From Wallemia ichthyophaga EXF-994 (Eukaryota > Basidiomycota > Wallemiomycetes > Wallemiales > Wallemiaceae): a DNA stretch of 64,000 bases. The stretch is from assembly GCF_000400465.1 (NCBI RefSeq), contig NW_008806280.1:62001-126000 (forward strand), given 5' to 3'. The stretch's first letter is position 1. Each line of letters starts with the position of its first letter. The notes beneath the pieces were generated by a model. That model did no database searches, was not told where the DNA came from, and saw only the letters and a list, made by a program, of their open reading frames with translations. This document shows positions 44,566-54,748 of the stretch, piece by piece. The translations under genes were made by a program, and so were the position numbers.

Positions 44566-45132
44566 ATGAACACGGCGAAACTCAAGCAATTCGGTGAAGA
44601 GCAGTGGCGCGGGAAGGGCGACAAGATAAATGCGGAGCTTTTCGTGATGACTTATGGGGCACTGGTGAAGCAGCTGTGGGAGGACTACGAGGATATTGGC
44701 GCGGTTAATAGCGCACTGGATCGAATGGGATATGGAATTGGTGTGCGTCTGATTGAGGAGTTTCTCGCAAAACATAGCCCGGGTTTGGCTAAATGTAGGG
44801 TCTTCGCTGAGACAGCTGACGTTGTGGCTAGCGTGGGGTTCAAGGTCTTCCTGAATGCTAGCGTTGGAGTGTCGCATATCACCCACGATGAATACTCGCT
44901 CACTCTTCTCGATAATCCGCTTAATCAGTTCGTTGCCCTCCCCGATTCAGCTGTCGAGAAAGGCCTCCTTTACAGCAACATACTCGCAGGTTGCGTTCGA
45001 GGTGCGCTTGAAATGGTTAATATGCACACCGCTGTTACTTTCACAGAGGATGAACTACTCGGCCACCAACACACCACTATCAACGTTAAATTACTCAATT
45101 ATATCGATGAACATGTACCAGATGATGAATAA
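44566..45132 (+). CDS. BET3: TRAPP complex core subunit BET3
   Basis: Single exon, 188 residues from MNTAKLKQFGEEQW (an earlier in-frame start at 44545 is a GTG). Conserved blocks are NAELFVMTYGALVKQLWEDY, MGYGIGVRLIEEFLAKH, FKVFLNASVGVSHI and GLLYSNILAGCVRGALEMVN. Bet3 is palmitoylated on a conserved cysteine; the GCVRGAL cysteine and the CR of LAKCR are visible candidates. TRAPP tethers vesicles and activates Ypt1/Rab1 in ER-Golgi traffic. The stop codon lies inside a tandem repeat. Confidence 0.95.
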   Translation: MNTAKLKQFGEEQWRGKGDKINAELFVMTYGALVKQLWEDYEDIGAVNSALDRMGYGIGVRLIEEFLAKHSPGLAKCRVFAETADVVASVGFKVFLNASVGVSHITHDEYSLTLLDNPLNQFVALPDSAVEKGLLYSNILAGCVRGALEMVNMHTAVTFTEDELLGHQHTTINVKLLNYIDEHVPDDE

Positions 45133-45153
45133 ATGAATAAATGAATAAATGAA
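45125..45153. repeat. TGAATAAA octamer repeat over the BET3 stop codon
   Basis: Three and a half copies of a TGAATAAA unit begin in the last codons of BET3 and run into its 3' region. The unit includes AATAAA-like words that could serve as polyadenylation signals. Confidence 0.75.
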
Positions 45154-45204
45154 TATAGAAATGAATTTATACCTTGGATATAAGATTGGATATATGGTTT
45201 GCAT

Positions 45205-45500
45205 TTAAACAACCACACAACATCCACCGCCTTGTGGTGCGTATGGGTCTTCTTTCTTATCGACAGGGCCCCAGACAGAGGGGATCTGAGGGGAGTGTGT
45301 TAGTGTGACTGTCATGAACTACAGCCTCCATAACTTACCAAATAATCCTTGGTGGAATTACAAAACCTAATTAATCCCTGACTCGCTTCGCTGACATTGA
45401 TCCGTGGACGCGCATAATCATCTTTAAGTCTCTGGTTGTGTTCGTTGAGGCGTCTAAGCTTTAATTCGCTCATACTTTGCTTGTGAGGTCTGCCTGTCAT
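45205..45500 (-). CDS. STE18: Heterotrimeric G protein gamma subunit
   Basis: Two exons (53-nt intron near 45290-45342) give about 80 residues from [20 protein letters not shown]. The frame is open to an upstream ATG at 45572, which would add 24 residues. The core [20 protein letters not shown] and, after the splice, [15 protein letters not shown] match fungal G-gamma. The end, GGGCCVVV, gives a CAAX box (CVVV) for farnesylation preceded by a cysteine for palmitoylation. It pairs with G-beta in pheromone or nutrient signalling at the plasma membrane. Confidence 0.92.
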
Positions 45501-45584
45501 GACTTGATCACTCGAGTATTTAGGTGGCTCGTGGTGGCTGTTGTAATGAAACCAACGTGTATTCGAATACATTTGTCTAGACGC

Positions 45585-46388
45585 TTACATCTTCTTATAA
45601 GCCTTGTAGAGCATGCCACTCAACTCGGTCTGCTCAACTTCTTTCACTTTGCGCTCTCTCTTGAGCAACGCCTTTACCTCAGCCAACTCATCACGTAGAC
45701 TAGCAATGGTATTGTGCAACGAGGCTATTTCATTAACCTGTTTGCTGAAATGGTCAACGAGTATTTCTTCGCTGCTGTTGCGTCTGCGAGTGGGTTGAGC
45801 GGGTTTAGTGGGTTTTGTTGGGGTATTGATAGCATCAAAGAAATCTGATGAGTTTGATGGATTAGGAGAGTGCCTTAAGTGCCTTGATTGGTGTGTTTTT
45901 CTTGCCTTCTTTGGTGGCTGTGGCTGTAGCTGTGGCTGTGATGTGGACTGGCTATTGAGACATTTGGTGGGTGTGGCTGGAATATCCCACTCGCTTTGAT
46001 GTTTTCTTTTGTTTGTGCGTTGACCACCATCTACAATACTACCTCCCCCACTCGGGATATCAAACTCGGCGAGAACGTCGTCGTTGGTGTTAGTTGACCA
46101 GCTGCCCTTATTGTATTGATCATTTGCCATGATACAAGCTTGAATTATGTGTCTGCGGTTTGTTGTGCTCTGTACCTCGTCCAAGTGGCTATCAACGCAT
46201 TTCTCGAAATCAGCGAGCCAAAAGAAATACTGGCAATTGTCACTATCGCCAATTGAGCACCTATAAAACAACTCCTGTGGATGCCTTTGTGTATTGGCTC
46301 TAAGGAGAAGTACACGCTTATCGTGATTACAGAGCGGCCAACCGAGTTTATCTGTATGATTTATAGCCTGTAGCAATTTAATAGCCAT
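45585..46388 (-). CDS. GRF-type zinc-finger protein
   Basis: Single exon, 267 residues. The N-terminal zinc finger (residues about 15-65) has PLCNH, ELFYRCS and NCQYFFWLADFE, the GRF pattern for binding single-stranded nucleic acid. The middle is Gln/Pro/Ser-rich with basic patches (RTNKRKH, PPKKARKTHQ) suggesting nuclear location. The C-terminal 70 residues form a predicted coiled coil (NEIASLHNTIASLRDELAEV). The function is not defined. It starts 67 bp from divergent CWF18. Confidence 0.72.
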   Translation of the reverse strand: MAIKLLQAINHTDKLGWPLCNHDKRVLLLRANTQRHPQELFYRCSIGDSDNCQYFFWLADFEKCVDSHLDEVQSTTNRRHIIQACIMANDQYNKGSWSTNTNDDVLAEFDIPSGGGSIVDGGQRTNKRKHQSEWDIPATPTKCLNSQSTSQPQLQPQPPKKARKTHQSRHLRHSPNPSNSSDFFDAINTPTKPTKPAQPTRRRNSSEEILVDHFSKQVNEIASLHNTIASLRDELAEVKALLKRERKVKEVEQTELSGMLYKAYKKM

Positions 46389-46455
46389 GAATGAATATTT
46401 TAAGTATCCCGGTTATCATCGCTGTTGGCTGCCAACCACCAGCACCAACACCACC

Positions 46456-46893
46456 ATGGAAGCAGCCAGCCATACACGCAAGCAGCGTCTGGAAGCCTTG
46501 AATAATAGAACACACGGCACCGGCGAGCACATAGTTAAATTCAGAAACTACGATCCAACGAGTAGAGAGGTAAAGAAGGGCGATAACAGCCAGACCTCCG
46601 TCGACACAGTCGAATCCGCTGTCACTGGTTTAGTTGATTCTATCCTCGATAAAGATGAGGAGCTGCGTAATGAGGATTTGGATATCTTCAATATCGCACC
46701 AAAGAGACCAAACTGGGATATGAGGAGGCAATTGACCAATAAGATGTCTCTATTGAATAAGGCTGATCAGCTAGCTATCAATACACTGTTACGCAATAGA
46801 CTTTCTAATCCCAACGACAATAACGTAAACAACGGTGCTGCTTTAGCCAGTGCCTCAAACAAACTCATCCATTACTCAGACCAAGATGATTGA
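46456..46893 (+). CDS. CWF18: Pre-mRNA splicing factor CWF18 (CCDC12 family)
   Basis: Single exon, 145 residues from MEAASHTRKQRLEALNNR. An in-frame ATG at 46387 would overlap the start codon of the GRF-finger gene, so the internal one is preferred. Family marks are VKFRNYDPTSREVKKGD, LDIFNIAPKRPNWDMRRQL and LNKADQLAINTLLRNRL. Cwf18 is a small component of the Cdc5/Prp19-associated spliceosome. Confidence 0.9.
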   Translation: MEAASHTRKQRLEALNNRTHGTGEHIVKFRNYDPTSREVKKGDNSQTSVDTVESAVTGLVDSILDKDEELRNEDLDIFNIAPKRPNWDMRRQLTNKMSLLNKADQLAINTLLRNRLSNPNDNNVNNGAALASASNKLIHYSDQDD

Positions 46894-46935
46894 TACGCGC
46901 ATTCTAACAATTCTAGCAATATATTTATTCTTTAC

Positions 46936-49299
46936 TTACATAGCCTGTCGACGTGACGTCATTTCTATCGACTGTATCACATCACCTGCTTTCATATCCT
47001 GAAAGTTTTCAAATCCCAATCCACACTCTAATCCTTTACCTGCGTGGTTGATATCCTTCTTGTGATGTTTGAAAGTATCCAATCTACCCGTATACACTGT
47101 CTCACCACCTCTGATCACTCTCACACTCCCCTGTCTTGTGATATTTCCATTCCCTACTCTGACTCCAGCCACCCGCTTGAATGTACGACCTTTGACGTTG
47201 ATATCGAACAACTCCACCACGCTAGCCTCACCCAGTACTCTCATTTCCGTTATCGGTGGGAGTAGTTCACTGACGCGTACCTTCATTTGATCTAGCAATC
47301 GGTATATTACCCCATCCACCGTCAGCTGTACATTCGACATGGCTGCTGTGTTCATTATACTGCGTGTGGCTTTAACGTTGAATCCTACGATAGATGCTGA
47401 TGTGTGTGTTAACATTTCTACCTCGTTTCAATGACGCTAGCGATAACAATAACGCTAACACTCCAACCCACCTTCACCTGCCACTGCTCGCGTTATATCC
47501 GAATCACTTATATCACCCACCCCACTCGCAACGACTTTGACACGCGCGTGTTCGTTGCCGATATCTTCCAACGCCGCTACGAATGCCTCCACTGTGCCGC
47601 TGACGTCACCCTTGACAACGACATTGAGGTATTTAGTGGGTGTTTGTGCAGTATCTTGGGCGTTCTCCGCGTTATCATCGTGGCTAATTCCATGGGTGGT
47701 TTCGTTAGCATTCTCTCTCAGCTCACGATGAGCGAGGCGCTTATCGTTGATAACCTCGAGCTCGGCCATAGTTTTGAGGCGGTGCATAGCATCCACACGA
47801 TTAGATACAGCCCGTTTAGCCTCATCTTCGCCGGTAGCTTCGAGGACCTCATCGCCCGCTTTAGGCAGGTCCTTCCACCCAGCGACGACAACGGGAAGGC
47901 CAACCTGAGCGCTCTTGACAGTTTCCCTCTTATCGCTCTCCATCTGTCTCACTTTACACCACGTCGCGCCACCCACAACGCACGCGCCTGCTTGGAGTAC
48001 GCCACGCGTGACGAGCACAGTAGCGAGATTACCCCGCCCTTTATCGACGCGGCTCTCCAACACCACACCGTGAGCGCGGCCCGTCATCTCCGAACGCAAA
48101 TCCTGCATTTCGCTCAGTGCGGCAATCGTATCAGTCAGCTCGGCCATTCCACGCCCACTGCGAGCTGATACTAACACGGCTGGCGTCTCGCCACCGAACT
48201 CCTCCAGCGTGACTCCATTCGCGAGGAGATCATACTTGATCGCTGTCGTATCTACACCTGCCTTGTCGCATTTGGTGATGGCTACGATCACACCGAGGTT
48301 GGAGCGCGTGCATAACTCAATCACCTCCTTTGTCTGCGGCATCACTCCGTCGTCCGCGGCTACCACAACCACCGCTATGTCCGTCACACTCGCACCGCGT
48401 GCGCGCATGTTTGTAAAAGCTGCATGGCCAGGTGTATCGAGGAAAGTGATGCTGTTGGGTGAGTCTGTTGTCGGTGTGGTGGTGCTGCCACTACTGCCGC
48501 TGCTGTTCGTGTTGGTGCTCAAGCTCGACACAGCCACGGAAAAGGCACCTATGTGCTGGGTAATGCCACCCGCTTCCGAGGGTGCAACAGCTGCAGATCT
48601 GAGCCTATCGAGCAGGGTAGTCTTGCCGTGATCTACGTGACCCATAATAGTGACGACGGGTGGACGCAGAGGGAGAGAGTCGGGTTCAGAATGTGGTGGG
48701 GAAGGGTACAGGTCGAATGCCCTCTCCTCATTCTGCACAGGTTCCAAACCACACTCCATAGCGAGGAGAGACGCGTCTTCAGATACGAGCACCCTGTCGT
48801 ATTGCATATTGTCCAGCCCGGAATGTATCATTATCCGCTGTAGCTTGTCGAGGCGCATGTTGAATAGCCTGCTTAGGTTCGCTACGGATATGAATGCTGG
48901 GATGAATACTTGACGTTTGGCGGGTGCTGGTGCTTTATTGGGTGGTTTGGATGTGTTCTTCTTCTCCTTGGACTTGGTCGGCGCGTGTGCTGCCTGCTTC
49001 GACTTTGTCTTCTTCCAAGCCGATGGGTCTACATCGCCACTCAGCAGCGAACTCCTGCCGGATTTCTTCTTGTTCGCTGGTATTGGTTGGGTTTTGGTTT
49101 GTGGAGAGGTGGTATTGGGATTGCTAGTGGGATTACTAGTAGGATTACTAGTAGCCTTGCGAGTGTCCTTGCCATTGGCCTTGCTTGTAACCTCAGGAAC
49201 TTTGAAATCAACCGGCCTAGCCCATTTATTGTGGAAAATAGAAGCTGTGTTTATATTTCTATGGCTATTTACCAGCACTCTCCTTCGCAGCACCCACAT
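46936..49299 (-). CDS. IFM1: Mitochondrial translation initiation factor IF-2
   Basis: Two exons (54-nt intron ending near 47406) give 769 residues. The start MWVLRRRVLVNSHRNINTAS is Arg-rich and typical of a mitochondrial presequence. The GTPase has GHVDHGKTTLLD (G1), DTPGHAAF (G3) and TKCD in place of NKxD (G4). Domains II-IV follow. The splice rejoins AVAGE to EMLTHTSASIVGFN, matching the EEDV block of bacterial IF2. The end contains GLECGLGFENFQDMKAGDVI. A Thr-Ser-Asn-Pro repeat lies near the front. It brings initiator tRNA to the mitochondrial ribosome. It begins 32 bp after the RMD1-type gene on the same strand. Confidence 0.94.
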
Positions 49300-49331
49300 G
49301 ACGGTCACAGACAAAGAGATTAAATTTACAC

Positions 49332-50809
49332 TTAAGACATTGTAACATCTACAATTATCGTAGCCAAACCGAGTATTATCTCAACCACTATCAGCCATAT
49401 CACGATCCTCTCGAGTCCTTCTGAGTGTCTGCTATACACGCTCTCTTTGAGCAGCCTGAGCAGATCCTGGAGAACTACAACACGCGTTATTTTGGTTATA
49501 CTTGTTGATATATATATTCACCCACCTTCCACTCGCGCATTCAACAGATCTATCCTCTGCCTCACCTCCAGATACTGCCTGAACGCAAGGTACAGCGGCT
49601 CTAGATCGGGATATGTCCAGAACAGCTCTGGACTATCCAAAACTGATCCAACCACGTTGATATTCATCCGCAGTATGAATAATTGTCCCTGTATTCTCAC
49701 TTAGTATTCCCTCATGAAAATATTCAAAACACCCTCACTATCTGCATCATTATCACTTTCCTAGGCATACCTATCTTTCCCGACGCTGCAATGTCCTGTG
49801 GTATATCCTTTGTCTGTTCAATTGTCGCCGATATCAGTTCCTCGAAGAGTGATATTTTCACGCTCTGTGCTAGTGCATGAGACAGTGCCAATTTGGTCCT
49901 ACAGATTGTTAAAAGGTTTATTTAGCAACTTGAGACCCACATAAATGATGATCCACGTAGCAAGGCAATCACATCATGGAAAATACGCGTATAATCGGCG
50001 TAGTAGAAGTTGAGATCCTCCATCTCGACATCCTCAGCAGCCAGTTTATCCACCTCGAAGCGTTTCAGCATAGAAAGTACTCGCCTCTCCATCGCCTCCT
50101 CCATGCCCCACATGACGACGACGCCCGTCTCGGAAAAGAAGAAGACGTCTGGGGTGTGTGCGCCGAGTTGGAAGCGCTGATAACGCGATGTTTTCCGATC
50201 GACGAGTTCTGGCACGCCGAGCAAGTCGGCTTCTGCGTCAGTGTGTGAGTGTGAGTGCGTGCTTGCGTTTGCGTGGGTGTGAGGCACGTAAGGCGTGTAA
50301 ATCACGTCATCGAACACTCTGGGATCGGTAGCGTGAGTGTATCGTCTAGATTCGAGATGTTTGAGTAGTTCTGGCTGACGATATGAGCTAGCAGTGCAAT
50401 AAGCCGTGACGCCTGCATTGGGATATTGTGAGCAAAGATGCGCAACTCTCTCCACCATATTCTACGTACGCGGCAACCTCTCTTTCTCCTTCTTGGTGAG
50501 CAGTCTCGCGTCTTTGCGCGGTGCACCTGCAGGTATCCTCGCTATCTGCTGGTAGACCTCGGGGGCAGGCGTGGCCAAGTCGTCGTCATCGTAGTTGTCC
50601 TCCTCCTCGTCATCCTCCTCATCGTCGTCGTCGTTGTCCTCCGAGTGCCTCTCGCCGTGTCCTGCCCCGCCCAGCTTCAACGACGGCTCCTCGGGCAGCA
50701 CTTTAAGCTTCTGCGACGCTTTCGTCGTCCGCTTCGCCCGCGCTTCCTGGGTCTTGGCGCCAGAGAAATGCTGGGGAAGACTTAGCTTGCGTGTGTTTGT
50801 CGGTGCCAT
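49332..50809 (-). CDS. RMD1/RMND1-family protein (DUF155)
   Basis: Several exons, about 420 residues. Exon 1 encodes a charged acidic start. A 57-nt intron (donor GTACGTAG near 50466) joins LTKKEKERLP to RVTAYCTASSYRQPELLKHL, the DUF155 entry. Then come DVFFFSETGVVVMWGMEE and LNFYYADYTRIFHDVIAL. After further splices, LALSHALAQSVKISLFEE, FILRMNINVVGSVLDSPELF and EPLYLAFRQYLEVRQRIDLL follow. The end, IVIWLIVVEIILGL, is a membrane segment. It lacks an obvious mitochondrial presequence, so it looks more like Rmd1/Sif2 than RMND1. Its precise role is unknown. Confidence 0.85.
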
Positions 50810-50847
50810 TTTGCGTTGGTGGTGATGGTGGTTGCGTCAGAACAACG

Positions 50848-52045
50848 ATGAGCGGATTATCGAGGATTCCACTGGAAAATCAACCACACGACTGCGTATT
50901 CTCGCCCAACTCGGATAACGTCTACGTCGGTCTCCTCACTGGGGAAATCAAGGGGTTCAGCTATACGGAACAAGGTTACGAGAGGAAACTGCGAGTGAGG
51001 CCGAGCAAGAAAAGCTGTCGTGGATTGGATGTGAGTGGAGACGGGAACACGCTCTACGCAGTCTCTAAGGATGGGTCGATGAGGTGGGTGTGTGTCGGTG
51101 GAAGCGAGAAGACACGACTTACACCGGCATTTCAGTCACATAGACGCAATCACCGGACAGACAGCCGCACACACGCAGAAGGCACACGGCGAGCCCATCA
51201 GTAGGGTCAAACTGACCATGCCAAACCTCCTCGCTACTGGCGACGACGAAGGCGTAGTGAAGCTATGGGACACGCGCAAACCCGAGCCACTGCGAGCATA
51301 CACGCACCACTTCGACTATATCTCAGATTTCCACTATGAAGATGCTGATAGAAAACTACTCTCTTCTTCAGCTGATGGAACACTGAGCGTTATTGACGTG
51401 CGCAATAACAAACCAGAGCCTGTGGGGCATAGCGAGGATCAGGAGGATGAGCTGCTCTCTATTGCCCCACTCGCAGGTACATCCAAGTACGCCGTCGGTA
51501 CACAGCTGGGTGTCCTCTCCATATTTAATAGCAAGCAGGGCTGGGGAGACTGTGTGGATCGGATACCAGGTCATCCTCAGTCTATTGACGCTCTCGTTAG
51601 CTTGGGCCAGTCTATTCTTGCTACTGGCTCGTCTGATGGTCTAATTCGCGTCATGAGCGTCTTGCCAACCAAATTCATGGGCGTTATTGGCGATCATGGA
51701 GAGTTTCCAATCGAGAGAATGAAACTTAGCGGCGATGGCAAGTGGCTCGCGTCCATGTCGCATAATGAAGAACTCATGATGACTAGAGTCGATGATATGT
51801 TTGAGGATAGCGATGGTGAGGATGACAAGGAGGATATGGAGGGAGTAGAGGGTGTTCAGAGTGGTGAAGATGCTGAAGATGCTGAGGATGCTGAGAACAC
51901 AGCCACCGCTACAGCCACCGCACCAGACTCAGACTCAGATTCAGACTCAGACACCCCACAACAACCACAGCCGATCAAGAAGAGCAAGAAGAGCAAGCAG
52001 AATAAGCAATTTATACAAGATGAAGACTTTTTCGATGGATTGTAA
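50848..52045 (+). CDS. JIP5: WD-repeat ribosome biogenesis protein JIP5 (WDR55)
   Basis: Two exons (52-nt intron beginning near 51083) give 381 residues. WD repeats run from NQPHDCVFSPNSDNVYVGLL to about residue 290, including LLATGDDEGVVKLWDTRKPE and LLSSSADGTLSVIDVRNN. The C-terminus is acidic with an AspSer repeat (51926-51960) and a basic end KKSKKSKQNKQF followed by EDFFDGL. Jip5 is a nucleolar protein in 60S maturation. It begins 38 bp from the divergent RMD1-type gene. Confidence 0.9.
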
Positions 52046-52080
52046 ATTTTCACTCTGTATCAGATGTATTATTGAGAAAT

Positions 52081-52176
52081 ACGCGTAGAAATGGACATAT
52101 AAATGCACATACACATAGTACATGGAGTGACGCGTCTTTAATACAGATTCTTTTGATAGCTCATCTCACCACGCGT
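52081..52176. promoter_or_regulatory. Three ACGCGT (MCB-type) boxes upstream of MCM7
   Basis: Perfect ACGCGT palindromes occur at 52081-52086, 52130-52135 and 52171-52176, all in the 164-bp gap before the MCM7 ATG. ACGCGT is the MluI cell-cycle box bound by MBF, which drives S-phase genes in yeasts. Three copies in so short a space is well above chance. Confidence 0.65.
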
Positions 52177-52209
52177 CTCGCGAATACCATCATCATCACC
52201 GATAACGCC

Positions 52210-54644
52210 ATGGCAACGAACCAGCCACAGATAAACATAAGCTATGATGATGAACAGAGTGAGTATGGCGTGTGTGTTATATCCCCTCTTATCACTGTCC
52301 CCAGATAAGGCAGAGGATTTCCTTGGGAAGCACAAAGCAAATGAGCGCGAGCAATCTGACGCGACGCTATTGGCTGGGATGGAAGATGTGAACATGTATG
52401 GTTCAAGCACAGCCAATCCGGGCAATCCACCCAGCGGTCTCAAATACATGGATCAGCTCGTGCGTCTTGGGCGTACACGCGCACCACTCTAACACACCCA
52501 CAGCAACGGATTTCAAACAGACTACAAGAGGAGCTCGTCATTGATCTTGAGGACGTGGCTAGTGTGAGTATTCGCCTTTCACCGCCCGCTCCACTCACTC
52601 TCAGCAGCACCAAGGCGGCCCCAGCCTCGTACATAGCATCACAAACAACACGCGCCGCTACATTGACATTTTCAGTAAAGCGGTCGACAAGCTTATGCCG
52701 CAGCCTACGCTCGACATTTCCAGCAAAGACGACGTTCTCGACACTATCGCCCACCAGCGTCGCCAGAAGCAGTCGGAGAATGAAGAATCTGGCATGCAGG
52801 GTTTCCCTGAGCAGATTATGCGTCGCTACAACCTCTACTTCAAGCCACGCAACGCTGCCCCTCTTCTCGCCGTGCGCACCATCCGCGGTGCAGACGTCGG
52901 TAAATTGGTAACCGTTAAGGCGATAGTGACGCGCGTATCGGAAGTGAAGCCATGCCTCAAGTTCAACGCATACACCTGCGACGCGTGTGGACATGAGATT
53001 TTCCAAGAAATCACCTCGAGACAATTCACTCCGATCACCGACTGTGTGTCTTCTGACTGCCAGATCAACCAGACGAAGGGATCGCTACATCAACAAACAC
53101 GTGCATGTCGCTTCATGGCGTTCCAAGAAGTCAAGGTGCAGGAAATGGCAGAACAGGTCCCTGTCGGACATATACCGCGCACAATGACCATTCATATGTA
53201 TGGGAATCTCGCTCGCACCGTTAATCCAGGTGACGTTTGCCATATCGCTGGTATTTTCCTTCCTCAGCCTTACACAGGCTTTAGGGCTATACGCGCTGGT
53301 CTCCTCCAAGACACTTACCTCGAGGCGCAGTATGTCCACCAGCTCAAAAAGCAGTACGACGAAATGGAATTGACCCCCGAGATCGAGGAAAAGATTGCTG
53401 AACTCACCCAGGATCCTTCCCTCTATTCCAAGCTTGCCAATTCGATAGCTCCAGAAATATACGGCCACGACGACGTAAAAAAAGCTCTGCTCTTGCTGCT
53501 CGTTGGTGGTGTAACTAAGGGGATGGGAGACGGGATGAAAATACGTGGAGACATTAATGTGTGTCTGATGGGTGATCCAGGTGTAGCCAAGTCGCAGCTC
53601 CTCAAGTACATATCCAAGATAGCACCTCGCGGGGTGTACACAACGGGACGCGGTTCCTCTGGAGTAGGATTGACAGCGGCGGTGATGCGCGACCCCGTCA
53701 CCGACGAGATGGTTCTTGAAGGCGGTGCACTCGTCCTAGCCGACAATGGTATCTGCTGCATCGATGAGTTCGACAAGATGGAAGAGATGGATCGTACAGC
53801 CATCCACGAAGTGATGGAGCAACAAACTATATCTATCTCAAAAGCAGGCATCACGACTACCCTTAACGCCCGCACATCAATCCTCGCAGCTGCCAACCCA
53901 CTCCTCGGACGTTACAACCCCAAGATATCCCCCGTAGACAACATCAACTTGCCCGCTGCACTGCTATCGCGTTTCGACATACTCTTCCTCATGCTCGACT
54001 CACCCAGTCGCGAGGCGGACGAGCGACTCGCGCAGCATGTCACCTACGTGCACATGCACAACCAGCATCCACAAATAGAACATGAGCCTGTAGATCCGGT
54101 GATAATGAGGCATTACATCGCTCTCGCTCGTCAGAAACGTCCTGTCGTACCCCAGGCGGTGGCTGAGTATCTCACCGGCACTTACGTTCAGTTGCGCAAG
54201 GCGCAGAAGGAGGATGAGTCCGGTTTTACTTACACCTCAGCACGTACCCTCCTTGGCGTTCTTCGTCTCTCACAGGCCCTCGCTAGGTTGCGCTTTGCTG
54301 ACGTCGTTGAGCCCGCTGATGTGGACGAGGCGCTTCGTTTACTAGACGTTTCCAAAGCCTCCCTTTACGATAGTAAGGATGGAAATCGTGCAGAGAATGA
54401 TATGTCGGCTACTTCTAAAATCTGGCGCATTATTCGCGATCTTAGACGCATTAATGCCGCTGGTAGAGAGGGCGATGGTGACGATGACCTCCTTCAACTT
54501 AATCTCCGCCAGGTTAGAGATAGAGTGCTAGCTAAGGGCTTTACAGAGGATGCGCTTATGGATACTATCAACGAGTATGAACGTCTCGATATCATTCAAA
54601 GAGTCGCTGGCGGTACTCAGATACGCTTCGTCGATGAATTGTAG
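52210..54644 (+). CDS. MCM7: Replicative helicase subunit MCM7
   Basis: Four exons with three short introns in the first 400 bp, then one long exon; about 760 residues. The N-terminal half has the zinc motif CDACG with later cysteines in DCVSSDC. The AAA+ core shows [20 protein letters not shown] (Walker A), [17 protein letters not shown] (Walker B) and the arginine finger in LLSRFDILF. The winged-helix end carries [16 protein letters not shown]. Mcm7 is part of the Mcm2-7 hexamer that unwinds replication origins. Three MCB-type boxes lie just upstream. Confidence 0.96.
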
Positions 54645-54748
54645 GAGCGCTTTGCTTCGGTGTTGTTGTAGTCATAGTTCTTGTCACAGTCACTCTGATT
54701 CGTCCAATGTAATATAAGTTATATAAATTAATCAAATTAATCTTATGT

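Noticed and set aside
50458-50470. Separate start at MVERVAHL for the DUF155 gene
   Set aside because: This stretch is intron; splicing GTACGTAG to the AG before GCGTCACGG joins the upstream exon in frame and completes the conserved RVTAYCTAS block.
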